DNA from: Clostridiales bacterium
GTDB taxonomy: Bacteria; Bacillota; Clostridia; Lachnospirales; WRAX01
Assembly: GCA_031271375.1 (NCBI GenBank)
Contig: JAISVU010000148.1
Location: 1 to 9,947, forward strand
Direction of reading: 5' to 3'
DNA length: 9,947 bases
The notes beneath the pieces are model-generated. The model had not been told where the DNA came from. It did not search any database and was given only the letters and a program-made list of their open reading frames with translations. Of this stretch, positions 1 to 6,065 are shown one piece after another (position 1 is the stretch's first letter; each line of letters opens with the position of its first letter). A program made the position numbers and the translations under genes.

Positions 1-15
1 AACAGGAGGTAGAGT

Positions 16-180
16 ATGAACCCGACTGCACAAAATTTCCATCACCTTGACGGAGACAATCCCATGATGATGTTTCTGATGCTGATGATCATGTGTCCCG
101 GTATGTTCGGCGGCATGGGCCAAAACCCAATGATGATGCTTATGATGATGATGATGTTCGGCGGCGGCAAGATGTTTTAA
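16..180 (+). CDS. Met-rich small protein, 54 aa, unknown function
   Basis: A complete small ORF starts with ATG at 16, five bases after a strong AGGAGGT site (4-10), and ends with TAA at 178-180. The product has 54 residues, of which 18 are methionine (33%). It has a short polar head (residues 1-15, with a His pair at 9-10) and then two similar hydrophobic blocks, each opening with NPMMM (residues 15-19 and 37-41) and closing with a Phe-Gly-Gly stretch. One Cys lies at residue 27. The core is hydrophobic enough to embed in or lie on a membrane, but Met-rich clusters also occur in copper-binding proteins and in flexible hydrophobic peptides; neither role is shown here. A stem with a T-run follows at 203-260. 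I do not recognise a family. The ribosome binding site, stop codon and terminator favour a real gene, but ATG-repeat DNA can also arise by slippage. Confidence 0.6.
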   Translation: MNPTAQNFHHLDGDNPMMMFLMLMIMCPGMFGGMGQNPMMMLMMMMMFGGGKMF

Positions 181-202
181 CCATCCGGCCCCGCAGAGCT
201 TT

Positions 203-260
203 AAATACAGGCACACGCATAAAACGCGTGCGCATTAGGCCTCGCGGGGCCTGTATTTTT
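203..260 (+). terminator. Probable intrinsic terminator after the Met-rich ORF
   Basis: A perfect 10-bp stem pairs AAATACAGGC (203-212) with GCCTGTATTT (249-258), and the T-run extends to 260. A small inner hairpin (214-218 with 226-230, CACGC/GCGTG) sits in the loop. The loop is long for a classical terminator. A competing stem, GGCCCCGC (187-194) with GCGGGGCC (244-251), is mutually exclusive with it. Confidence 0.55.
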
Positions 261-370
261 CTGGGAATATTAACACATTATTCATTGCCGGTACATACAA
301 TGTTCATAATCCCTGCGTATACTTGCATTAAATACAAAGAACCGAAGCGGTTCCGGAATGGGGATATCAA

Positions 371-931
371 ATGAGAAAGATTATCGGAGGTCTACTGGTG
401 ATATCATTGTTGTCCAGACCATCTTTGCTTAGGATTGATTATATCGCTTATGAGATACGCAAAGCGTCTGATCAGATAATAAGGGGCATACGCATCCTCG
501 AAGAACAGGAGAAAGCCGCCGATGACGTGAGCGGCGACGCCATAGACGCAGTCTTTGACAGCGTTGACCGAAATTCTAAAAGTATCGTTGCCCTGCTAAA
601 AGACATGGGCGGCTCCGTTGGGGAGCTGAACGATACGATGCGCCGCAAATCGGCGGCGAGGGAGCATATGTCAGAGGAGCAGATTCAAGCGTTTTCTTCC
701 TTTAATAGATACTATACCGACAGAACCGCCGTGCTTAATAATAAGCTGGCCAGTATTTCCGGCGGGACAGGGCTTGAGAGCATAAAAAATGAAATTATGT
801 CCGATGATACGGATTACGCCCAGCTTTACGATAAGCTGAACAGCATAACCGACAATCAGTACGACGCGATCGCAGCCATAAACGGCATTATCAGAGCGGC
901 GAAAGACACGCTCTGCGCACTCGATGCGTAA
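371..931 (+). CDS. Unrecognised helical protein with hydrophobic N-terminus, 186 aa
   Basis: The ORF starts with ATG at 371, six bases after GGGGA (360-364), and ends with TAA at 929-931. Residues 4-14 form a short hydrophobic stretch after Met-Arg-Lys, resembling a signal or membrane anchor, but it is short and the charged region follows quickly, so export is uncertain. The rest is rich in Asp, Glu, Lys, Ala and Ile and looks helical or coiled-coil; residues 25-80 in particular carry heptad-like spacing. The only Cys is near the C-terminus (residue 182). A perfect GAACCG/CGGTTC hairpin (339-353) lies just before the ribosome binding site. No strong promoter was found upstream, although TATACT at 318-323 could be a -10 box. 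The proS promoter begins six bases after the stop codon. I do not recognise the family. Codon use looks like that of its neighbours. Confidence 0.6.
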   Translation: MRKIIGGLLVISLLSRPSLLRIDYIAYEIRKASDQIIRGIRILEEQEKAADDVSGDAIDAVFDSVDRNSKSIVALLKDMGGSVGELNDTMRRKSAAREHMSEEQIQAFSSFNRYYTDRTAVLNNKLASISGGTGLESIKNEIMSDDTDYAQLYDKLNSITDNQYDAIAAINGIIRAAKDTLCALDA

Positions 932-936
932 AATGC

Positions 937-965
937 TTGACAGGGCATTTTTATTAGTATATCAT
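937..965 (+). promoter_or_regulatory. Sigma-A-type promoter of the proS T-box leader
   Basis: A perfect -35 TTGACA (937-942) is followed by a 17-base spacer and a -10 TATCAT (960-965). Transcription would begin near 972, just before T-box Stem I at 981. The promoter overlaps the 3' end region of the preceding gene. Confidence 0.75.
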
Positions 966-971
966 AATCTG

Positions 972-1240
972 TGTCAAATGCGCATGAGGAAATAGTAACG
1001 GGTATACCCGCCAAAGCCTTTTAAGGCTTGCCAGAAAGGGAGCGGCTGATGAAAGCTCCCGGCGGGTTTTCGCGAACCCATCCTCTGCGGTGTTTTATAA
1101 CTGCAAGCAGCGCGTGGATTAACACGCGACGTACTTCGCGTTAAGAAGCCGAAAGATAGCGTGCCTTTGTTAATGTGGGATAATGGCGCGTTAATTAGGG
1201 TGGTAACGCCGGTCTTGGCCCCTTAGGGCCGGGCTTTTTT
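972..1240 (+). ncRNA. T-box riboswitch (proline, CCC specifier) upstream of proS
   Basis: This is a cis-acting leader that senses uncharged tRNA and controls read-through into the synthetase gene. The base of Stem I pairs 981-990 with 1081-1089 (one bulged base). A second helix pairs ACCCGCC (1006-1012) with GGCGGGT (1061-1067), and the distal helix pairs GGGAGC (1038-1043) with GCTCCC (1055-1060). The 3' side of the specifier loop reads GAACCCA, so the specifier codon is CCC (1077-1079) followed by the usual A; this is a proline codon and matches the gene downstream. The T-box motif has TGGT (1201-1204), complementary to the ACCA end of an uncharged tRNA. The antiterminator pairs 1197-1200 with 1220-1223 and 1208-1210 with 1217-1219 around a 7-base bulge (1201-1207). 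It competes with the terminator. The 5' end at 972 is estimated from the promoter. Confidence 0.93.
1212..1240 (+). terminator. T-box intrinsic terminator
   Basis: The stem pairs 1214-1221 with 1226-1233 (two G-T pairs, loop CTTA) and is followed by six T at 1235-1240. It shares bases 1217-1223 with the antiterminator, so only one of the two can form, as expected for a T-box switch. Confidence 0.88.
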
Positions 1241-1262
1241 ATTTTCAGAAAGGATGATTAAC

Positions 1263-2699
1263 ATGGCGAATGAAAAGAATGTTACGGCGATTACGGCGCG
1301 GGATGCGGACTTTGCCCAGTGGTACACCGACATCGTTAAAAAGGCGGAGCTTGCGGATTACTCGTCGGTTCGCGGCTGTATTGTGTTCCAGCCCTACGGC
1401 TACGCCATATGGGAGCTGATTCAGAAGGCCGCGGACAAGCGTTTTAAAGACACGGGGCATGTCAACGTATGTATGCCGATGTTTATCCCCGAGAGCCTTC
1501 TTCAAAAGGAGAAGGATCATATAGCGGGCTTCGCGCCCGAAGTGGCCTGGGTTACGCACGGCGGCGACGAGAAGCTCACCGAGAGGCTCTGCGTAAGGCC
1601 CACGTCCGAGACGCTCTTCTGCGAGCATTACGCCAACGTTATCCAGTCATGGCGCGACCTGCCTAAGCTGTATAACCAGTGGGTTTCCGTTGTGCGCTGG
1701 GAGAAGACGACCAGGCCGTTTTTACGCAATGTGGAGTTCCTGTGGCAGGAAGGCCACACCGCCCACGCCACCGCTGAGGAGGCCAGCGAGGAAACCCTCA
1801 GTATGCTGGACGTATATGCCGACATCGCGGAAAATGTGCTTGCAATGCCAGTCATTAAGGGGCAGAAAACGACCCGCGAGAAATTCGCGGGGGCTAAAGC
1901 GACCTATGGGATCGAATGCCTGATGCACGACGGCAAGGCGCTGCAGGCCGGTACAAGCCACAACTTCGGCGACGGATTCGCAAGGGCTTTCGGTATACAG
2001 TTTACTGACAGGAACAACCAGCTGCAATATGTCCATCAAACCTCTTGGGGGATATCTACCCGTTTGATCGGCGGAATAATCATGTCCCACGGAGACGACA
2101 ACGGCCTGGTGATGCCCCCCGACGTTGCCCCGGTTCAAGCGGTTATCGTGCCGATAGCCCAGGAAAAGGCCGGGGTATTGGATAAGGCTAGGGAAATAAA
2201 GGGCCTGCTTGCGGATGCCGGGATACGCGTGAACCTGGACGATTCCGACAAATCCTCGGGCTGGAAGTTCGCCGAGCATGAGATGCGCGGGGTGCCGGTA
2301 CGTCTCGAGCTAGGCCCGCGCGACCTGGCGAACAGCCAGGCCGTCCTTGCCCGCCGGGATACCGGTGAAAAAGTGACGGCAGGGCTTGATAATATAGCCC
2401 AAACCGTCCTTGAGCTGCTGGCCGATATAAAGAAGTCTATGTATGAAAGAGCCCTGGCGCGCATGAATGAAAAGACCTATAAGGCGACAAACATGGACGA
2501 GTTTGAGAAAACCATTAACGAGACCCCCGGCTTCATCAAGGCCATGTGGTGCGGCGATGACGCCTGCGAAGAGGCGATAAAAGAACGCACCGCAGCCACT
2601 TCCCGCTGCATACCCTTCGAACAGGAGCATATCGCGGATACCTGCGTCTGCTGCGGCAAGAAAGCGGATACGATGGTGTACTGGGCGAAAGCGTACTAG
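1263..2699 (+). CDS. proS: Proline--tRNA ligase (short, archaeal/eukaryotic-like type 3)
   Basis: This cytoplasmic class II synthetase charges tRNA-Pro with proline. The 478-aa length fits the short type-3 form, which lacks the editing insertion of the longer bacterial enzyme. Visible landmarks are RPTSE at residues 112-116 and the motif-2 region RWEKTTRPFLR at 145-155, both contacting ATP/proline. ECLMHDGKALQAGTSHNFG spans about 218-236, and motif 3 lies near GGIIMSHGDD (270-279). The anticodon-binding domain covers about 288-385. A C-terminal zinc-binding-like domain has Cys430, Cys435, Cys461 and Cys463/464, and the chain ends in Tyr, as is usual for this family. I chose ATG 1263 because AAAGGA (1249-1254) sits 8 bases before it. 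The upstream in-frame ATG at 1254 overlaps that site and would add only three residues. Expression is controlled by the proline T-box just upstream. Confidence 0.97.
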   Translation: MANEKNVTAITARDADFAQWYTDIVKKAELADYSSVRGCIVFQPYGYAIWELIQKAADKRFKDTGHVNVCMPMFIPESLLQKEKDHIAGFAPEVAWVTHGGDEKLTERLCVRPTSETLFCEHYANVIQSWRDLPKLYNQWVSVVRWEKTTRPFLRNVEFLWQEGHTAHATAEEASEETLSMLDVYADIAENVLAMPVIKGQKTTREKFAGAKATYGIECLMHDGKALQAGTSHNFGDGFARAFGIQFTDRNNQLQYVHQTSWGISTRLIGGIIMSHGDDNGLVMPPDVAPVQAVIVPIAQEKAGVLDKAREIKGLLADAGIRVNLDDSDKSSGWKFAEHEMRGVPVRLELGPRDLANSQAVLARRDTGEKVTAGLDNIAQTVLELLADIKKSMYERALARMNEKTYKATNMDEFEKTINETPGFIKAMWCGDDACEEAIKERTAATSRCIPFEQEHIADTCVCCGKKADTMVYWAKAY

Positions 2700-2785
2700 A
2701 GCCTGGATGCTGGAACCTGGAACCTGGATGCTGGAACCTGGATGGATAAGTTACTATCCAGGCTCCAGGTCCCAGGCTCCAGGTT
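2700..2785. repeat. Fold-back of short tandem repeats filling the proS/cupin gap
   Basis: The left arm holds two tandem copies of a 21-base unit (2702-2722 and 2723-2743) that differ only in the last base and are built from CCTGGA and GCTGGA words. The right arm holds two copies of CCAGGCTCCAGGT (2758-2770 and 2772-2784), complementary in type to the left arm. The centre folds as TGGATA (2743-2748) with TATCCA (2755-2760), extended by CCTGGA (2737-2742) with TCCAGG (2764-2769). It occupies the whole space between two convergent stop codons, so it may act as a bidirectional transcription barrier. No T-run follows, so this is not a standard intrinsic terminator. Confidence 0.75.
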
Positions 2786-3253
2786 CTATTTCGCCTCTTC
2801 CTCCTCCGCGTCTTTCTTCGTCCAGTGGACCGTGCCTCTGGCGTGTTCGGGCGGGGCGTATACGGTAAACAGCTTGAGCGGCCTGTTCCCCATGTTCGTT
2901 ATGTCATGCCAGGTTCCCGCGGGCACGAAAACGCCGCATCCTTCATAGGCGGGCTGATTGTAATACAGGTGATTCTGCGTGTCCCCCATCCTTACAAGGC
3001 CGCTGCCCTCGATAATACATAAAAACTGATCCGTGTCGGGGTGAACCTCAAGGCCGATATCGTCGCCCGCGTTAATGCTCATCACCGTCAGCTGGAGATG
3101 CTTCCCCGTCCACAGGGCGGTACGGTAGGTGTCGTTATGCGCCGTTGCCTTGTCGATGTTCACTACGAAGGGATTCGGGCCGTAATCCGCGGCCGCGGCT
3201 TGCCTGCTGTACTGCTGCATGTTGGCGATGTTGCGGTTGTTTCTGTAATACAC
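2786..3253 (-). CDS. Small cupin-domain protein, 155 aa
   Basis: This is a single-domain cupin of the kind common in Firmicutes, with a conserved lead-in near residues 24-60 (YGPNPFVV, then RTALWTGKHLQLTVMSI). Motif 2 matches the cupin pattern G-x5-P-x-G-x2-H-x3-N exactly: Gly105, Pro111, Gly113, His116, Asn120. Motif 1 keeps His71 and a closing Gly, but Asp73 and Asp75-Gln76 replace the usual second His and Glu, so the metal site, if any, is non-standard. The C-terminus is acidic. Start is GTG at 3253, with GAGGG six bases upstream (3260-3264 on the minus strand); the stop lies at 2786-2788. The gene converges on proS and diverges from the 289-aa gene. The substrate is unknown; such proteins are often annotated as cupins of the mannose-6-phosphate isomerase-like group without a proven reaction. 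Confidence 0.88.
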   Translation of the reverse strand: MYYRNNRNIANMQQYSRQAAAADYGPNPFVVNIDKATAHNDTYRTALWTGKHLQLTVMSINAGDDIGLEVHPDTDQFLCIIEGSGLVRMGDTQNHLYYNQPAYEGCGVFVPAGTWHDITNMGNRPLKLFTVYAPPEHARGTVHWTKKDAEEEEAK

Positions 3254-3390
3254 GTCGAACCCTCATTTACATATTTTACTATATAAATATGCGAAGGGCT
3301 TGGGAAAGGTAATCGGTAACTTATCGCGTTGTAAAACGGAAATGGATAAAGACCGTCGTCGCGAAACTGGAAAAATAATGAATGTTTTTA

Positions 3391-3418
3391 TAAAGTCAAT
3401 TACCGCAAGGGCCGATAA
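3391..3418 (+). promoter_or_regulatory. Sigma-28/SigD (FliA)-type promoter
   Basis: TAAAGT at 3391-3396 is a match to the sigma-28 -35 element and GCCGATAA at 3411-3418 matches the -10 element exactly. Sixteen bases separate TAAA from GCCGATAA (family optimum about 15). Transcription would start around 3424-3428, which supports translation from the ATG at 3457 rather than at 3424. Confidence 0.75.
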
Positions 3419-3456
3419 AAGGGATGACAGTGAATAAATCACATAAGGAGGTTCGC

Positions 3457-4326
3457 ATGTATATAAGCCCTTATTCGGCAAAAAGCTTTATTTTAAACTA
3501 TACGAAGCGGCAGAACGCCGATCCCCAAAGAAGAACTCCAGCCCAAACGCTTTCCGGGAGCGGTGCGAAAGAGCTGCCCGTTATCCCTATTGATAAATCC
3601 CTCAGTAATAACATTTTTACCGAGCCGACGAAAATATACGGTAAAAACAGCAACGGCATTAGCTATGAAGCCCTATCGGATATGTACGCCGAAAGGCTTA
3701 TTGAGAACGGGTTTCAATACGGAGAGTCAACCGTGGAAAAGAAAGTGGACATTGTAAACACAATGGCGTTTATTGACGCTGTTAAGAGAACCAGGGTTCC
3801 GCTGAAGGCTAAAGAATTGGACGGATTGTTTAAGGAGAACGGCATTACGTTTGAAGAAGGCGAGAAGTACAGTATCAAGGTTGATACCGCTTGCTATATC
3901 AAGGTTTCCGGCCCGGACGAGGATAAGGCCGCGAAAATGGAAGATATTTTAAATAATACGGATTTTATGGGCTATAGCCTTAACAAGCTAACGAATATGT
4001 ATTCCAACCGTTATAAGGTTAAGCCTGGGGAGGAATACGACCGGTCAATAATCCATGAGATGGACTGCGAATCGCAGCTTCGCCAGCTTAGCGGCGGAAC
4101 GCTCAGTCTGAGGGATTTATCGCTTAAAAACGGAAGAATCATAGGCCTAACGCCTGAAATCGAAGCGCTCTACAACGGGACAAAGCCTGGGATGAGCGAT
4201 GATGAAAAGCATCTCTACAAGATGTTCCGCGACATGACAAAATCCGTTCTTAAAAGAGGAATAGACAACATTCCGGATTTAACGACGGACGCTGTATATG
4301 AACAGGGTAAGCTCGTGTTTAATTAA
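3457..4326 (+). CDS. Unrecognised 289-aa protein, likely in the motility (sigma-28) regulon
   Basis: Start is ATG 3457, five bases after a strong AAGGAGG (3445-3451). An in-frame ATG at 3424 would add 11 residues, but it lacks a spaced binding site and lies at the predicted transcription start. The first 17 residues are mildly amphipathic. Residues about 18-60 are polar and look disordered, and the remainder is a mixed alpha/beta region rich in Lys, Asp and Tyr. A stretch around residues 134-190 (a beta-like segment with SIKVD and YIKVSG, then MEDILNN and LNKLTNMYSNRY) is reminiscent of small uncharacterised Firmicutes domains such as DUF4885, but I cannot confirm this. There is no transmembrane segment and no signal peptide; one Cys is in the YIKV segment and another follows IIHEMD. 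The upstream sigma-28-type promoter suggests co-expression with flagellar or chemotaxis genes. The function is not known. Confidence 0.8.
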   Translation: MYISPYSAKSFILNYTKRQNADPQRRTPAQTLSGSGAKELPVIPIDKSLSNNIFTEPTKIYGKNSNGISYEALSDMYAERLIENGFQYGESTVEKKVDIVNTMAFIDAVKRTRVPLKAKELDGLFKENGITFEEGEKYSIKVDTACYIKVSGPDEDKAAKMEDILNNTDFMGYSLNKLTNMYSNRYKVKPGEEYDRSIIHEMDCESQLRQLSGGTLSLRDLSLKNGRIIGLTPEIEALYNGTKPGMSDDEKHLYKMFRDMTKSVLKRGIDNIPDLTTDAVYEQGKLVFN

Positions 4327-4352
4327 CGCCTGTGCCCCCATTTTAACAACGG

Positions 4353-4499
4353 TTATCTCTCTCCGCGCTGAGAACGCAGCCTTTCGTTCACGGTTTTTAT
4401 CGTCCTCGGGACGATTTCGCTCTCCAACGCGTACTTTTGCAAATCATCTTCCCCGACTTCCTTACCGTTTATATACCGGACGACTTTGATATTCCTCAC
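4353..4499 (-). CDS. Candidate small basic/acidic protein, 48 aa
   Basis: On the minus strand an open frame runs from GTG (4497-4499) to TAA (4353-4355) and encodes 48 residues. It opens with VRNIKVVRYINGKEV and continues with an amphipathic helix-like part rich in Glu, Lys and Arg. The composition looks like a real compact protein (a beta hairpin around INGKEV, then a helix), not random antisense. Weak points: the only start in frame is a GTG embedded in GGAGGTG, so there is no properly spaced ribosome binding site, and a TGA precedes it by six codons. It could therefore be the remnant of a longer gene. It converges on the 289-aa gene with 26 bases between stops. An internal 7-bp hairpin (4399-4405 with 4409-4415) might slow convergent transcription. 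No family recognised. Confidence 0.4.
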   Translation of the reverse strand: MRNIKVVRYINGKEVGEDDLQKYALESEIVPRTIKTVNERLRSQRGER

Positions 4500-4551
4500 C
4501 TCCGGGGAGCATTTTCATCAGCTGTGCTTATATCATTACCTATAACCCTCA

Positions 4552-4579
4552 TTGACAAACCCGGGAAATATGTTAAAAT
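4552..4579 (+). promoter_or_regulatory. Sigma-A-type promoter of the tldD-tldE operon
   Basis: A perfect TTGACA (4552-4557) is separated by 16 bases from TAAAAT (4574-4579), which carries an extended -10 TG at 4571-4572. The predicted start near 4586 gives a leader of about 30 bases before the tldD ATG. Confidence 0.75.
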
Positions 4580-4616
4580 TTATCTACAAGCCAGAACTAC
4601 GGAAGGATGAGCATCA

Positions 4617-6065
4617 ATGAAGGAACGCCTAGAAAAGCTGATGGGGTATATACGCGGCTTGGGCGCGGACTACGGCGACATCCGTGTGAAGGATATCGCC
4701 GAGGAAGCCATTGTTTTAGAGGACGGCAAGGTAAAGCAAATTTGGAATGAGCGCAGCAAGGGCTTCGGTATCCGGGTATATGCCGGGGGTTCCCTCGGCT
4801 TCTCCGCCTCAAATGATTTGACCAAGCTGGAGGAAACCGCGAAAAAGGCTTATGAAATAGCGAAAGCCAGCCAAATCCTGCAAGCCGAGAAGACAGTCCT
4901 GGCCCCAAAGCCCGTCGTCACGGCGGCTTACGCGACGCCTGTCAAGACAGACCCGTTCACGGTGCCGTTAAAGGACAAGCTGGAACTGCTTATGTCCTGC
5001 GAGAAAATAATGATGGCGGTGGAGGGCGTCAGCAAGACCAGCTCCAACATGAGCTTCAGGAAATACGAAGTGATCTACTGCGACACGGACGGGAGTTACA
5101 TTGTTCAAAACTTCTGCCAGTCCGGCGGCGGTATCAGCGCCATAGCCCAGACAGAGACCGATACGCAGACCCGCAGCTATCCCGATTCGTTCAGGGGCAA
5201 CTATCATAGGGCCGGTTATGAGTTTATCTTAGAGATGGACTTGCCCGGCCATGCCGAGGAAATCGCGAAGGAAGCCGTAGCGCTGGTCAACGCCCCGGAT
5301 TGCCCCTCGGGTATATTTGATCTGGTCATAGACTCAACCCAGATGACCTTGCAGATACATGAGAGCGTGGGCCATCCAACGGAGCTTGATAGGGTTATGG
5401 GTTATGAGGCGGCTTACGCCGGGGCCAGCTTTGTTAAGACCGAGAATCTGACGGAGGAACTGATCTACGGCTCGCCCCATGTGACGATCGTCGCCGACGC
5501 GACATATCCGGCGGGGCTTGGGACATTCGGCTATGACGACGAGGGCGTGGCTGCGCAGCGCACGGTCTTGATTGACAAAGGCGTGTTTAAAGGCTTCACT
5601 TCGTCGAGGGATACGGCGGCGAAGGCGGGCCTGACCTCCAGTGGCGCCGCCATCGCCGACGGATGGCATAATCTGCCAATTGTACGTATGACGAACATCA
5701 ACATTATGCCCGGCGCCTTCACGCCGGACGAGCTTATCGCCGGGGTGGAGGACGGGTTCTTACTCAGCGTGAACAAGAGCTGGAGCATCGACGACAAGCG
5801 GATAAACTTCCAGTTCGCCTGCGAAGCGGCTTATGAAATAAAGAACGGAAAGAAGACAGGGCGGATTTTCAAGAACCCCATATATTCCGGGATAACAACC
5901 CAGTTCTGGGGCTCCTGCGACGGCGTCGCCAGCGAGGAATACTGGTGCTTGCGCGGTACGCCCAACTGCGGAAAGGGCCAGCCCGGCCAAACCGCCCGCG
6001 TGGGCCACGGTTCCGCCCCGGCCCGGTTCAGAAAAGTGAAGGTAGGTGTGGCCGATGTTAAGTAA
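4617..6065 (+). CDS. tldD: TldD metallopeptidase, catalytic subunit
   Basis: This is the zinc-peptidase half of the TldD/TldE complex, which in studied systems degrades unfolded peptides or trims the leader of modified peptides such as microcin B17. The protein has 482 residues, the normal length. The zinc motif HExxxH is intact as HESVGH at residues 248-253. A C-terminal PNCGKGQPGQ segment supplies Cys451, the position where the family has its third metal ligand. The N-terminal domain with GFGIRVYAGGSLGFSAS (about residues 50-66) is typical. ATG 4617 was chosen because GGAAGGA (4601-4607) lies 9 bases upstream. The gene is first in a two-gene operon behind a consensus promoter; its last codons overlap the start of tldE by 11 bases. 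No modified-peptide biosynthesis genes are visible nearby, so general peptide turnover is the default role. Confidence 0.95.
   Translation: MKERLEKLMGYIRGLGADYGDIRVKDIAEEAIVLEDGKVKQIWNERSKGFGIRVYAGGSLGFSASNDLTKLEETAKKAYEIAKASQILQAEKTVLAPKPVVTAAYATPVKTDPFTVPLKDKLELLMSCEKIMMAVEGVSKTSSNMSFRKYEVIYCDTDGSYIVQNFCQSGGGISAIAQTETDTQTRSYPDSFRGNYHRAGYEFILEMDLPGHAEEIAKEAVALVNAPDCPSGIFDLVIDSTQMTLQIHESVGHPTELDRVMGYEAAYAGASFVKTENLTEELIYGSPHVTIVADATYPAGLGTFGYDDEGVAAQRTVLIDKGVFKGFTSSRDTAAKAGLTSSGAAIADGWHNLPIVRMTNINIMPGAFTPDELIAGVEDGFLLSVNKSWSIDDKRINFQFACEAAYEIKNGKKTGRIFKNPIYSGITTQFWGSCDGVASEEYWCLRGTPNCGKGQPGQTARVGHGSAPARFRKVKVGVADVK

Noticed and set aside
93..374. 93-codon plus-strand ORF overlapping the Met-rich gene and its terminator
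   Set aside because: It starts inside the Met-rich ORF in another frame, has Arg-rich translation of hairpin sequence, no ribosome binding site, and overlaps the start of the 186-aa gene.
930..951. AAAATGC/GCATTTT 7-bp stem as terminator of the 186-aa gene
   Set aside because: The stem is AT-rich and short, and it overlaps the perfect -35 box of the proS promoter; a genuine terminator is unproven.
1245..2659. Several antisense and alternate-frame ORFs inside proS
   Set aside because: All lie within the well-supported synthetase frame and have no ribosome binding sites or family resemblance.
2700..2785. CRISPR-like direct repeats
   Set aside because: Copies are adjacent or nearly so, without spacers, and the second half is inverted relative to the first.
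4399..4415. Perfect 7-bp hairpin as terminator for the 289-aa gene
   Set aside because: Only a TTT run follows and it lies about 75 bases beyond the stop inside a candidate minus-strand ORF; kept only as a note.
4298..4489. 63-codon plus-strand ORF after the 289-aa gene
   Set aside because: It begins inside the preceding gene in another frame, has no binding site, and its Ser/Arg/Leu-rich product looks like a non-coding translation; the minus-strand frame here is more protein-like.
16..6065. Met-rich peptide as a TldD/TldE-processed RiPP precursor
   Set aside because: The two loci are over 4 kb apart with unrelated genes between, and the peptide lacks a Cys/Ser/Thr-rich modifiable core.
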